A stretch of 64,000 bases of DNA, from assembly GCA_038503075.1 (NCBI GenBank), contig JBCAML010000015.1, positions 1,426,001 through 1,490,000 on the forward strand. Reading direction: 5' to 3'. This document shows positions 49,847 to 61,800 of the stretch, piece after piece. How positions within the stretch are numbered: position 1 is the stretch's first letter; each line of letters begins with the position of its first letter. The notes beneath the pieces were generated by a model. It had not been told where the DNA came from. It was given only the letters and a program-made list of their open reading frames with translations, and made no database searches. The stretch comes from Gyromitra esculenta (taxonomy: Eukaryota; Ascomycota; Pezizomycetes; Pezizales; Discinaceae). The position numbers and the translations under genes are program-made.

Positions 49847-49976
49847 ACTTGCCTATCAGGAGAAGAACCCGAAAGCAGGGGGTGTGTGGTTTTAATGCCA
49901 ATAGCATCGGGCACGGTTCCATAGCATACAAAGCCACACACCCCGTTTTTCCGGGGTTTTCTCCTGATAGGCAAGT
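49847..49976. mobile_element. ~130-bp MITE-like element, copy 4
   Basis: ACTTGCCTATCAGGAGAAGA at the left pairs with TTCTCCTGATAGGCAAGT at the right. The best preserved of the group, with nearly complete pairing through GGGTGTGTGG and its complement CCACACACCCC. Shares AATGCCAATAGCATCGGGCA with the copy at 43621. Confidence 0.85.
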
Positions 49977-52781
49977 ACTCTGCTGGTGGGCTAGCGATCG
50001 CGAATCAACTAAGCCGCACCCTTTGTAGACAGGTTGGGCTATTTACTAAACGGCTAGCCACTCTGTAAAGGGTATTTAATGGCATACAGGCTGGAAGATA
50101 TATGTACCCGTTTTGCCGACAAGAAGTCCATCGCGATTTTCAGCAATGCATCTCATTTCGCTCGCAAACAAAAACAGCATCGCCCATAACCACACTGCCC
50201 CATGCGATTATTGTCGTGCACGTGCACGTGTATAAGCTTACCCTTTAGGGTTTTCTCATAAAATCGATCGACTACTAAATTCCAACCCTTTCTGCCTACC
50301 TCGCATCAGATAGAATACTCGAAATGCCAAACGAAACTCTTTTCCCATCACAAAATATACTATTTTCCCTCCTGCAGCTAGCTCACTGGCATATGGTAGT
50401 GTTACGTACGGAAGTGCAAACGCTAACTCTTCCAAGAAACTTCCTAACGTGGGAAACGTTTGGGAAAATGCTCCCAAGACCGCAGAAGAGCAAGCCAGTC
50501 TAAGATCAAAACCTTATCTAGGCGGCTGTGTTAAGCTCTTCGTCTATTGGTGGATGCACCCTGTGATGCTAGTACCCGAAATTTAACCCTACCGCAAATC
50601 ATGTCCTGTCAGGGAGTAATCAACGGGTATGCGATGCGATCTGTGCGTCGCAGATTCCTGGCATCAGATGCGCGCAGACCCACTTCAACCTTATTTCAAC
50701 CTCCCATCCTGAATGTCGTGGTGGGGCGCAGATGGATGGTGTGCGTAATCCTTGCAGCAGGGTAGGCCCAGGATTTATCTCACAGGATGGGTGGTGCCCC
50801 AGCCTATTCGTCCGCGTCCCTCCAAGGTTGATGAGGCGCTGATTTGCCCTCGTCTATCCATAGACGAACCGTGGTATTTAGAAGGGTGTGGAGGATATTA
50901 AAATACTTGGCACTCTGGTGAGATTTAGGTGAAATGGTAAGACTTAGGTAGAATCATGTGCTAACGAAGGGAAGTGGCCCTAATTTGTATATCTTGTGCT
51001 GACAGTCGACCTGGCAGGGAACAGGCGACAGGATTTTCTCCATGGAACTCTAAATCAAATTTGTAAAATTCATTTGAAGAAGGTAGCACACAATCAGCAC
51101 CATCATGCCAGTATTCAGAAAAGCTTAGTCGTCAATTTATATCACCTAATCTGTATCGTAGATAACAGGTGGGTGGATTTAAGGTGGGTGGGTCGTGTTC
51201 GCTCTCGGCATTGGAGGAATCACCCATGGCAGAATCTGATAAGATTGACGCTGTCGATAGGATAAACATCTTTCGGGAGATAGGTAGCGCACGGACCATG
51301 CTACCTTGATAACGGGTCAACGGCTCACGTGGATGACCTTTCCTCAAACGACCATTCTCGTATCGGACAGACCAGACTTCGAGCGCTGACGAAGAAACCA
51401 CTGTTTGAAGAGCACGAGACGATTCTCGCACGACTATCCCGCTTGCGGACGAACGATAGAACCTGAGTTTGGCGAATGGCTGAGAATAGCAGCAAACACG
51501 ATTCATTGGTGGGTGTCTTCTTGAACAACTGGCTGGCTCGGAGATTTCCAAGCCGTTAAAGGTTATTTGATCCGTGGGGCCAACGGGCATGCGCAATCTA
51601 CCGAATTCTGGGGGAGCTGGTTGGGGATCTGTGGAGCAACAAACCTAGACACTAGCCTTAGGGCTGAATGTCCGTATCTGGCGTGGCGAGAGAGAGTGGC
51701 GCCAGGAGATTGGAGGAGTGGGATGGTTTCTAATCTTAGAACGGACCAGATGTTGGACCAAGCTACCATTTGTCTGATCCTTGCAAGAAATGGTGTGCGT
51801 TGTCACTAGGCTAGTTGTCACCTCGAACTGTGTTGTTGTTGGTTTGGGCAGTGTTCTGGGCACGCCTGGTTGGCCGAGAGTAGCAGGTAACATTGCCTTG
51901 GGTCTCCTTTCCACCACACATCCGTTGTCAGCAAAATCAGCAGGCGCTTAGAATGCACAGGATCCCAACCCCCAGTTAACCGAACAGAGCGGTCGAAAAT
52001 ACATGTAGCTTCTCAGTTCAACCAGAGCTAAGTAAATATTGATCTCGGTATTCTGGGTCTTTGCCTCAACCGTGAGAAGACCGTGAGAAGTAGGATGTTG
52101 CTCTTGGGCTTCATTTTCGAACAAACACAACCACGGTATCTGCTGCGTGGTGTAACGTGAGGAGAGGGCTGTGCGAACTGTTTGGGCGGCTATTCTACTA
52201 GAACTAGCAAGCCATGCATGCATTGGTAAGGTAAACCTCTGATTGCTAGCTTTTTATATAAGAGCACGCACCCAGCGCTGGGAAGCAGGACAATTCGTAT
52301 CCATAGCATGTCAGTCCGTCCAGTTACTGCCGCCGTGATGTTTACCGCCAAGCATCACATATTAGCACTCGAAACCAGATTTCGTTTACATCCGTTTCCC
52401 AGCGAGAACATGTACCCCGTTCCCTAATCATACGCAAAACCAGCGAGAGACACTGGTTATCATACTAAGGGCCGGACAGAAGTGACGGGCACTTTCATAG
52501 GATGTGGCATCGGGGGTTTTGGATGGGAGGGCCCCGGGATCAACAACTGTTAGGGGAAGGGAAGCCGTTTCCATGCGCCACGCTACAGCCAGACCAGCGT
52601 CATCACCTCTCATCCCACCCCACCGGCTTTCCAGCAGAGCATCCCTCGGGTCCATCGAACACTCAACCACTCAACTTCTCTTTCTACCCTGTCTTATTTC
52701 TGTTCTTTCTTTCATCCATCCATCCTTCTTCGTCTCCGTCCTCTTCATCAATCCTCCTCATCTTGGAATTGTTCGTCTGGT

Positions 52782-52895
52782 GTTCTTGACCGCTTGGAAT
52801 CATCTTTGCTTTCCCTTCTTCCTCCTGTTCGCCTAGTATTCCTAACTGCTTGGAATCACCTTTGCTTTCCCTTCTTCCTCCTGTTCGCCCTGTCC
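52782..52895. repeat. 56-bp tandem duplication
   Basis: Two successive units containing GCTTGGAATCATCTTTGCTT (second copy CACC for CATC) and then CCCTTCTTCCTCCTGTTCGC. The region is pyrimidine-rich and non-coding as far as I can see. Confidence 0.85.
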
Positions 52896-53463
52896 ATCCT
52901 CGTCAACCTTTCGCTTCATCTCGGTAAACACTCACATCAACTTGGTGTCTTCACTGGTAGGTGTCTGTCTTTCTGTTCCTCTTTGTTTACTTTCTAACTT
53001 CTGCCTACCGTAGCTATTGTGGTTTGCCTACCGGAGTTATTGTGGTTCTTTTTTTTGATTGAGGGAGACTAATTAATTTATCATAGGGCCGATTAATTCC
53101 ATCTCTCGCCTCTATAGTACTGCTTTACCGTAGAAGTATTTCGCCCCCATCGGTTGTCTGCGATCCCCCTCCGAAGTTACACAAGCCTTGTCCACCACGC
53201 ATCACTCGAAGCACGTGCAAAGCTTGCTTGGGGTGGGTAGCCTGTAAGCCCCCATTGCCTATCACTTGCAACACCCACAACAGCCGACTGACGTAGTTGT
53301 CGACAACCTCTCCCATAGACAGGGCTGACTGCTCATATAAGACTGGATACTTGTAGCACGTCCTCTATCATCACACTATTCATCCGAGCTTTTTTTCTCT
53401 TTTTTCTCTTTTTTTCTTAAAAAAGAGATCGCCCTGGAATTTTCGACTGCTGGCGGGAACACC

Positions 53464-55172
53464 ATGCGTTCCACGCGCAGTTTTTCCCCTCGCAGATCTT
53501 TAAAGGATCTTAGCGAGCGCTCGGCAGCGGGTTGGAGGCGATTTGTACCGGAAGGCAAGCTGGCAACTGTCTTGACACTCGAGAAGATTCATAACATCTT
53601 GAGTCAGGATAGTACCATCAGTGTCGAGGAACTCACGAAAAGGGTTAATGAGGTTCACTCCCGTGCCTTGAAGGTCTTTGCAATACTGATCTCTCTGGAG
53701 AGCGAGGACTTTTTGGCCTTCTTCCTCGACAAGAAGCTGTACGATGACAAGCTCCCATTTAGCAACGAGCACTTCGGTTCTGGCCCGGACACTCCACCTA
53801 AGAAGTGGATCGAAGACTTCATTTACGAACAACACGAGTTCTTGGCCCCCATCTTCGTCAGTGGCAATAGTTACGCTCCAATGGATTCGAAATGGGTCCT
53901 TCCATACTGCAAATACAAATATCTCGGCGAGGGTGCGTCCGCGGACGTTTACAAGGTACTGATCCATGCCAACCACCAACGGCTGAAGCGTTCACAGAGC
54001 GGGGGGTACGAGGTATGTTTTTTGAGTATCCACGATTCATCTTCGCAGCTGATGGTCGACTCCTCCAGGCCAGATGGTTCGCTGTGAAGGTTTTCAAACC
54101 CCAGAATGGTAAACGGTATTACGAGAAGGAGAAGAGGATATTAGAACAGCTCCTCAAGCTCAAACATCCGAACATTCTACCACTCCTGGCTACTTATGGC
54201 TACGATGATCGCTTCTGCATGATATTCCCTCTTGCGGAGAAGACGCTCTACGAATATCTTCGCTCGGATGTCACACTCGATGTCAGGTTTTTGTTCGAGA
54301 AGATCTGCGATCTTATCGCGGGATTAGACCACCTGCACAATTTCACTTTCGAAGAAAATGGGAAAGTCTCACAGCTACAGGTGTACCACCATGATTTGAA
54401 ACCTCAGAACATCTTGGTCCACGAGGGGCAGTTTGTGATCGCAGATTTCGGCCTCGCTAATTTCAAGAACGTCGATCAGTCGAGCAAGACGTCGTGGAAA
54501 GCGTTTGGAGCATATAGCCCACCGGGGGCCAGAGATGGCGGTGTTGGTCGAGCTTACGACATCTGGTCCCTCGGGTGCATGATGCTCGAACTCATCACGC
54601 TTGCTGCGATGGGTGCCAAGGGAGTAAGAGACTTTGCTCAAAACCGATTAACACAAGTAACCTCAACCATGGCGAATGATTATTTCCACGATGGACGCCG
54701 TGTCAAACTTGAGGTCTCACAGCACATCCACAGACTCAGAACACTACCGATCGCTCGAACGGAGCCGATGATCCCCCGAGCCCTCAGGCTGGTGGAGCGG
54801 ATGTTGATGCCTGACGCGAACCAGCGACCCGCGTCGAGAAGCGTCTTGAAAGAATTCCGGTACATCCTAGATACACCTGAGCGTCCTCTTTCGTTCGCAG
54901 TACCGGGATCAAACTCCAACCGGCCTCTCTCGTTGCCGGAATCAAGTTTTGACTTGTTCAAATCCTCGTCGACTCGCCGCCACGGAGGTCCTGGCTTAGT
55001 ATCACCATCTTCCTCGTCACCTTCAATCTCGTTGTCCATTACTACAGCTCGGTTCCCGTCAAATCGCCTATCGGTGGAGGATATGCTGCCGGCATCGCAA
55101 AGTGGACTGGTCAACACCAGCCTATCTATCACCCCTCTGTTCACAAAGTTCTGGGGTCGGCAGAGTTATTAG
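53464..55172 (+). CDS. protein kinase with conserved N-terminal domain (paralogue 3)
   Basis: 550 residues, exons 53464-54012 and 54069-55172; the intron is in the same position as in paralogue 1. The N-terminal domain (residues ~15-150) has FVPEGKLATVL, VHSRALKVFAILISLE, LYDDKLPF and EQHEFLAPIF. Kinase motifs: LGEGASADVYK in the Gly-loop position (third Gly lost), beta-3 Lys190 in FAVKVF, HHDLKPQNIL with Asp292 and Asn297, and ADFG with Asp309. SPPGA takes the place of SPPEA, so the APE glutamate is Gly336. Loss of that Glu usually weakens the C-lobe salt bridge, so activity may be reduced or atypical; that is inference from kinase structure in general. The tail is Ser/Pro-rich and, unlike paralogue 1, has no clear membrane segment. 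The substrate and pathway are unknown. Confidence 0.9.
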
Positions 55173-56619
55173 TAAAGGCTGCAGTTTAATCGGGCTAGAT
55201 CACACTTTTTCTAGTGAAATTTATTGCGATAAGCTGGGGTAATATTTCGATGTCGAATGGTTAACGGAATTGCGTCTTTATATTCGGTTCACTCTTTCTT
55301 TAGATTTTCATTTGTATTGCGACGATAATACTTTCCCTTTATTATTGTCTGGAGTTTTTTCTGAGCGATAGCATGCATGAGTAATTCTCATGTACTTTCT
55401 TGAATTATTTTTCACGTTGTTACAGATTGTATGTTTGAGACGGGAGATGGGCTGGGTAGCGTTATAAGAGGGTTTTTTGTTTATTTATTTATTTTTGTAT
55501 AAATGGCATTTCTTATATTCTCGCTACAAACTGTTCAGTATCACTGGGGTTGGTACATCCGGTAATGCGATGCCTTTGATATGGACGAAGTATTTGGTGC
55601 AGTGTAAGACTTGTGAGCGAATCGTGTAGGAGATGCATGTCAGACTAAATTACATACGGAGCAACACCGATTGGACCATACGATGTTCGGCCAATCAGGA
55701 TATGCAATTATTTATGCATGGCTGCTATTTGGTCAGCTTCTGTACCCCGCCGGGATGACATCATGGCTGTTTGGCTTGGCTAAGCGAATGCCTGGAGACC
55801 CAGAACCAAGTTATCATGCTCCTGGCGATCTCCCGTCGCAGGGAGACAAATCCCCTGCGCCAAAAAGGAACCCATACCAGTTCTCAGGCACAACATCTGT
55901 CTTCTCATCGACGACGCCGTTGGGAGAGGAATATTTCTTGGTACGCATGCCTATTTCGCTTCTTGATTCTTTCCCTCTGTTGTCTTCGTGCCCGTTACAG
56001 CGAGCCAATCCTTGACTCGCCAAAGATTACAACAGAGTCAAGACGAACGATTAATAAAGCTCTGCGACGTGTCCTTGTGGCCCAACACAAAGTCAGGCTT
56101 TTATTCACTGGCCTCTTGCTGTATTTTGATTCGCGTCCATGATGTGATGCTGGTGAGCAAGAATAGTAAAGCCTAAACAAGATCGCAAAGTAAATACTCG
56201 CTTCTATGTCGATTCTCTCCTCAGATTTGCTATAGTGTATTATATAAGCGAGATGATGTTTCTTTTTTCTTCCTTTCTTTTAGGGCGCTTAGAGTAGAGC
56301 GGTCGTGGGGATAAACTCGACCGTACTGCGATACGAGTACCAGACATTTAATGTGCGCAGAAAAGAGAAGCAAACGCATAAAGAGAAGCTCGAAAGATAT
56401 CGCGTGGAATCGTATGTACGAAACTTTCAAATTTGCGGACGATACGATACGATACGATACGACCAGATCCTAATTGTTGTTGCGGTGGGTTGTGATATTG
56501 TGTGTACATCCACATAAGAAATACGTGTAGCCATATGAATGACCGTGAATGGTAGCGGTGATAATACCTCCAATTTGTAGTTCGGGAGGGGGGGTTACAG
56601 AGAGATCTAGGAACGGGTG

Positions 56620-56708
56620 TTGTCTCGAACTAGTCCCAATTAGGCTTAGCTTGTTTATGTAATTTATTTCACCAAGCCATAGAGCCCCTAGAGTTTGGTC
56701 TGAGACAA
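56620..56708. mobile_element. 89-bp mini-element, copy 2
   Basis: TTGTCTCGAACTAGTCCCAA at the left and GTCTGAGACAA at the right are inverted ends. The core AATTAGGCTTAGCTTGTTTA is identical to the copy at 32049. Flanks GAACGGGTG and GAACGGGGG look like a 9-bp target duplication with one difference. Confidence 0.7.
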
Positions 56709-57278
56709 GAACGGGGGTACGTATGTGTATTCCGTGCTCTCGACATGGCGGAATAAAAACAAATGTAGTTAACTATGAGAATTAAAACTAAATGAGTGTT
56801 AAGCAAAGTTTCAAAGCTAATCTAACCGGGAAAACTCATCCGCTATTAATTTCTTCTTTCTACGCTTACGCTAAATCATCGTTAATCACTCGGTATACTC
56901 GGTCTGAGGATTTGGTTGCAGTCGGTGCAGGCTCTCGGTTTCGATTCCGACTATTTTAAGCTTAGTCCATCCTACTTCTCTCTGGTATATGCCACGTAAG
57001 ATCTACTTTTGGAGGCCATACCCGCTTGGACGGGTAGGTGGGTATATGGTGTTTGTTCAAGCCATTAGTCGAGTTTCTTCAGCGCCCTTATTTCTAGAAA
57101 CGACAAGTTATAAATTGAGGGCCTGCTCACTTGGAGCGATCATGCTGCTGGATAGAAGTTAGGCATATACGACAATGCTCTTGCGTTGAATGAGTAGAAG
57201 AAATGTGAAGGCCAGGAACATGCGAGTGATCGATTATGACTAAAACGCCTTAGTAGTAGTAGTAGTAGAATTCATTTA

Positions 57279-57440
57279 CGCATCCAACCCTTGGGTTATG
57301 GCGATCGCACTATCTAAACAAAAAACAAAACAACAAAAACAAAACACAACTAAAACAAAACCCCCAACATAACAACCTCTTCGCCTCCTATCTGCCTAGC
57401 TAAATAATAAAATAATAAAATAAATAATAAAATAAACATA
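57279..57440. repeat. shared core plus A-rich tract, copy 2
   Basis: CGCATCCAACCCTTGGGTTATG at 57279-57300 (text shortened: CATCCAACCC and GGGTTATGGCG) follows an (AGT)n run and is followed by AAAAC/AAATAAT repeats to about 57440, the same order as at 46109-46370. Confidence 0.6.
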
Positions 57441-58606
57441 ACTAAAACGCCTTAGTACTTGGCGATAAAACAGAAAAGAACCACAAGTACAGGGAAGGTT
57501 TGATGGCGAATAGGTGTCAGGATTATTGAAAGGATACAAGACTGTTAAGAGGGTATAGGATTATAGGAAAGCTACGAGAAAAAAGAAAATCAGTGCTCTA
57601 TCGATAGTCCCGTACCCCCTCAATAGCTCTGCGCCAAGCCTTGACTCTTATCCGCCACCAGACCGCATTTCCCGCCCGGCCGTAAGTCCCTGTATTACAG
57701 TACTGACATCTAGAAATATTAGCTCCTCTCATATATGTGCTGAACGGAAGTATTTCTACGAAGTGAGTTTGAGTAGCAACATGCAGCGTGTGCAGTCATT
57801 ATTTCACTCCTTGTTTATCGTACTGGGTGTTACTGTTGCACCTAGTTACTAAGATATAATAATACGTACATCTTTTAGACCTACTCTCTGTTCCTTTCTT
57901 CTCTTGTTATATCGAACTTCATGAACTACATAGCCCGTTCTTCGTCTACCGATTCATCTACTGTGGTTATGTACTGCGATATAGCACCTTAATATAACAA
58001 TCGAAGCGGGTAAGACATCTTATTTTAATTGATATATATAATAGTTAAATGTGTCGGTAATAGGCGACGCTTGGGCTTATTGGCAAATACCAAACCCGTT
58101 CAATGTACCTATCAGGAAACCGGGGAATAGGGATCAAATTATAAGGGCATTCCTCGATGTTGAGAGCATATATACAGAAGCCATTTTACATTGAGATCCG
58201 ATGTTTTCTGACAAAATGTCTTGTTTGTGGGTTGAGTGAGGTGGGCTCCCCGCCGCATATGTATTGCAGTAATTGCGTCTTTGAAGGGATTCAAACGCAG
58301 GGCATTGTGTCGGGCCCAGATTATATCACAGCTTCTAGTGGAATCATACCGTGAAATCATACCGTTGGTTTCTCGTATAGTAGTTCAATTAGCTCTAGAC
58401 AGTACTTCACCAACGCGAACAGCTTTACGAAGGGGGAAGCAGAGATCTCACCCAAAGACATTGGATGTTTGGGGATACATAATTCTAATATTTATGAATC
58501 GGTATAGCTAAACTGACCTTCAATAACATGGAAACCGTCGATACACCTGCTCCAGAAGCTATCGAGACCTAATGACTTTTTATAGCAAAGATCATATTTG
58601 TGACAG

Positions 58607-58627
58607 AAACCCTAAACCCTAAACCCT
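58607..58627. repeat. short telomere-like CCCTAAA repeat
   Basis: Three consecutive CCCTAAA-type units (AAACCCTAAACCCTAAACCC). Fungal telomeres are usually CCCTAA; this is the 7-bp form. Too short to mark a chromosome end. Confidence 0.6.
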
Positions 58628-58837
58628 ACTCAACCTTATTGTCCGTCGTCCATTGCCCAGTATATATCTTAAGGACGATAAGTTAATGTGCGTAGTGAAT
58701 AAAGAAACTAGGACGATACGTAGCCATTATTGTTGTATTGGTTCAGTTTTATTGACAATGACCCTGCCGTTTTTACGTCATACATTATCACTCGTATACT
58801 ATTGGTAATAATATTAATAATAGTAATGCTTCATACT

Positions 58838-58865
58838 CGCATGCAACCCGTAGGCTATGGCGGCG
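58838..58865. repeat. shared core, copy 3 (short)
   Basis: GCATGCAACCCGTAGGCTATG matches the core at 46109 and 57279 with a few transitions, again just after a simple repeat (AATAATA), but without a long A-rich tract behind it. Confidence 0.5.
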
Positions 58866-61800
58866 TATATTATTAGTGCTCTTGTTAGGGGATATACTCT
58901 TTCTAATATATGCCTATCTATAGGCCCTATTTTCCTTAGCAATTCCAATTCTTTGCTTATTTCGCGGCTATTCAGGTCACGTTAACCCTCTTCGGGGCGG
59001 AGAGGCACCGGCGAAGGGGCCAGCACAGAATACGGGATATTCCTACATTCTATACGTTGCATATAGCTGAGATTTTAGCTTTTTTACCCTTCCCTCACCC
59101 CCTCCTTCTGCTCTTAGCCACTGTTAGCTTTAGCTTAATATCTACTCGTTTCTATGTTCCAACAATGTCCCCAACAGATGGGTCGAGACAGAAATAAGCA
59201 CAAAGCCGATGCTACAACCGCGTATTCTCGGATAGATTCCTAGGTTCTTTACTTTACTAGAGCTAAAGCAAAACTAGAAAACTAGAAAACTGTAACGCTA
59301 TCTAAGAACATACGACTTACTCTTGATCCTGGATATTACTTCCAGACCTTTCTCTAGGAATGAGTGTCTATAACATTCGTGAACCTACGCTATCTACACG
59401 AATGCTATTGCAGAGACTGGACACGCAATAATTACCTTAACTGACACCGCACATGCCGAAATGCGACCTTAGACTAAAGCAGACATGATGTTCGTGATGC
59501 ATACATGGAGCATATACGTGAGCGGCATAGATAACGTTCTAAGCTCTGATAGAAGTCAAGAGTTAGCAATCAAGTGAGTCAGCCTAAGCATATTTGCTCA
59601 GGAGAGACACGATGTTGGCATCTTTCGTGGCAGATATCTCCCACACAGCCACGCAATGTCGTGGGGTCTAAACTTTCCTTGTTATCAAGCGGCTTAGCTA
59701 CCGATATGCCGTTTACCAATGCTTCGAGATGCACTACTATCACTTAGGTAATTTATATGCACAGAGTGCTCGGAGCTTTGGGTTCAGAATTCCAGACATC
59801 TTGACGGGAGAGATGAGGCTTCGCGGTAGTTACAACCTAATAGTAAGGTATTCTTTGCCAAGTGATGGTGTCTGTCTTAAGCAATCTTTCTAGTCAAGGA
59901 TAATATTAGCACACTCTGTAGCAGATCAAATATCTAGCAATAAAACAAAGTTGCTTTAATAGGATTCGTGCATATATTCGTAGTCCAATCCAGAGCGAGC
60001 ATAAATTCCTTGGCTGCATGTAGGTAAGTAGTTTGGTAGTAACGACTGGTAGAAGTTCTTAGGTAAGGCCGCAGGGTGTCATAGGGCAACTAATAGACTA
60101 GTACCCATCTAATAGTGGGGCTGATTTGAAATGGATAATGCTGTTGGCTACCACTCCCTGGATATCGAGCGGACATCTGCGATTGACCGAACTAACCAAA
60201 AGAAGCAAATACTGAACCAATCACCAGTTTCAGGACTAATATATATTCTATATAACCAGGAAATCATTCAATGCGTAGGGAAGGCCCTGCAGCTTGAAAA
60301 AATGCCCCAGAGCTAAGAAACAACGTATGGCAAGGAGAGATAAAATCGGAAAGCCGTGGAGACTCGCTATCGCAAGGCTGTTCGTTAGTCGATATCGGGC
60401 GAAACCCGACTGTTACACTGCATTTGACTCACTTGAGCGCATACGTAGGTAGCCGCCCAAACGAGGAGTGTCTGTGATACAAGACAAAAGGAGCCTCAAA
60501 ATATGCAAAATGCGGGGCAATGAAAGCTTGGAGATTCTGAGCATTGATATTGGATAAGTACCAAATGATGGTCGAGTGCTTTTCTATGCCGCCGAGGGTA
60601 TTGGGTTCATGTGTTTTCACCATATCTTATAATTAGAGTAAACTGTACATATAACTAGAAGAGGAAGCCTTAAGTTATCGATTAGGTGGTCCACACGAAA
60701 ATTACCAGTAAAATAGATATGTCTTTGACATACAAGGCTACCCCTTCAGACGTTAATTCAACAAACCTAGTCCCAGCAGTAACAAAAGCGAGAAAACACG
60801 CTACTCACTCTTCCCGTGATTTAGCTCGTCACGAAATTAGCAGAAGTCATGGTGTAATTTGCATCTTAATCTTGGGCGTAGGTGTCTCGCTGGCGAAAGA
60901 TTACTGAACGCTGTGTACTTGAGGGGTACGGAACAGTAGATGTCTTGTCATCGCCCTTCTCCGAAGGTAAATTCTCTATATGGGCAGGTTCCATGCAGGT
61001 ATTAAATACACAGATCAGGAATATTAATCACAACTGTATCGCAGGGGGTTTCAAAACAAAACTAGCCATTCATGGTTAACTTCCTTCGGGCATACCCGCT
61101 GGTATTTTATTGGGATGACCATCGGAAACCTGTTCTGCTCTTCCTTTTTCTCCTTTCTGTATTCGTTGATCAATGTCGTTATGTAACGGCGCTGCCAGTC
61201 TCATGCATCTACTGATCTCCGATCCTGGTGACGCTCGAGCTATGACTTGATGCAGAACAACAGAGTCTAGGCACCATCAAGTTAGGAGAGAGACAAGAGC
61301 GCATGGCAAGACGGAAGATCCTGTGAATGGCCGGAAACCACGCAGCCCACACAGGTAGGCGGGTAATATTGTCTTTGGATCATTGACCACGTATACGGTA
61401 CTCCCTAAAGATGAGACGCCTAGAAGTAACCAAACCAGCAGAAGTTCAAAGATCAAGCTGAGGCCCGGCACTTTTCGCGCGCATCGAGCCGAATCGAGCA
61501 CAGACATGCAGCAGTATTAGGTAGCTACAGCCTGGTGTAATCAAGAGTGCCGTTCTTTTGACTCGAATTTGATATAGGATCAAGATCTAGCTAGCGATTT
61601 CTGCACTAGCTGGTCTGGGATCCCGAATCGACTTTCGCGTCGCTTCCGCCGCACTGGGCTGGGTCTCTTGGCATACTGAAAGATTAGTCCACGGTCTTCA
61701 CCAACCTGAGAATTAATACTCTATTTTACCGACTGGAGACCATTGCTTAAAACTTGCATGTGGTGTTGGAATTCCTTTTGCCTCATACTCACACTCATTC

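Larger units (their letters stand above)
49033..53463. other. intergenic between kinase paralogues 2 and 3
   Basis: 4.4 kb with no supported gene. It contains a MITE-like element (49847-49976) and a pyrimidine-rich stretch with a 56-bp tandem duplication (52782-52895). Frames at 51132-51917 and 52428-52836 lack any family features. A TATA-like CATATAA at 53334-53340 and a TTTTTTCTC tract at 53391-53420 precede the third kinase gene. Confidence 0.5.

Noticed and set aside
51132..51596. 154-codon minus-strand frame between kinases 2 and 3
   Set aside because: No motif, no plausible introns, composition like non-coding DNA.
56895..56960. tRNA-like A and B boxes (GGTTGCAGTCGG and GGTTTCGATTCC)
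   Set aside because: The boxes are too close together and the T-arm would need an eight-base loop; at most a tRNA-derived SINE relic, which I could not support.
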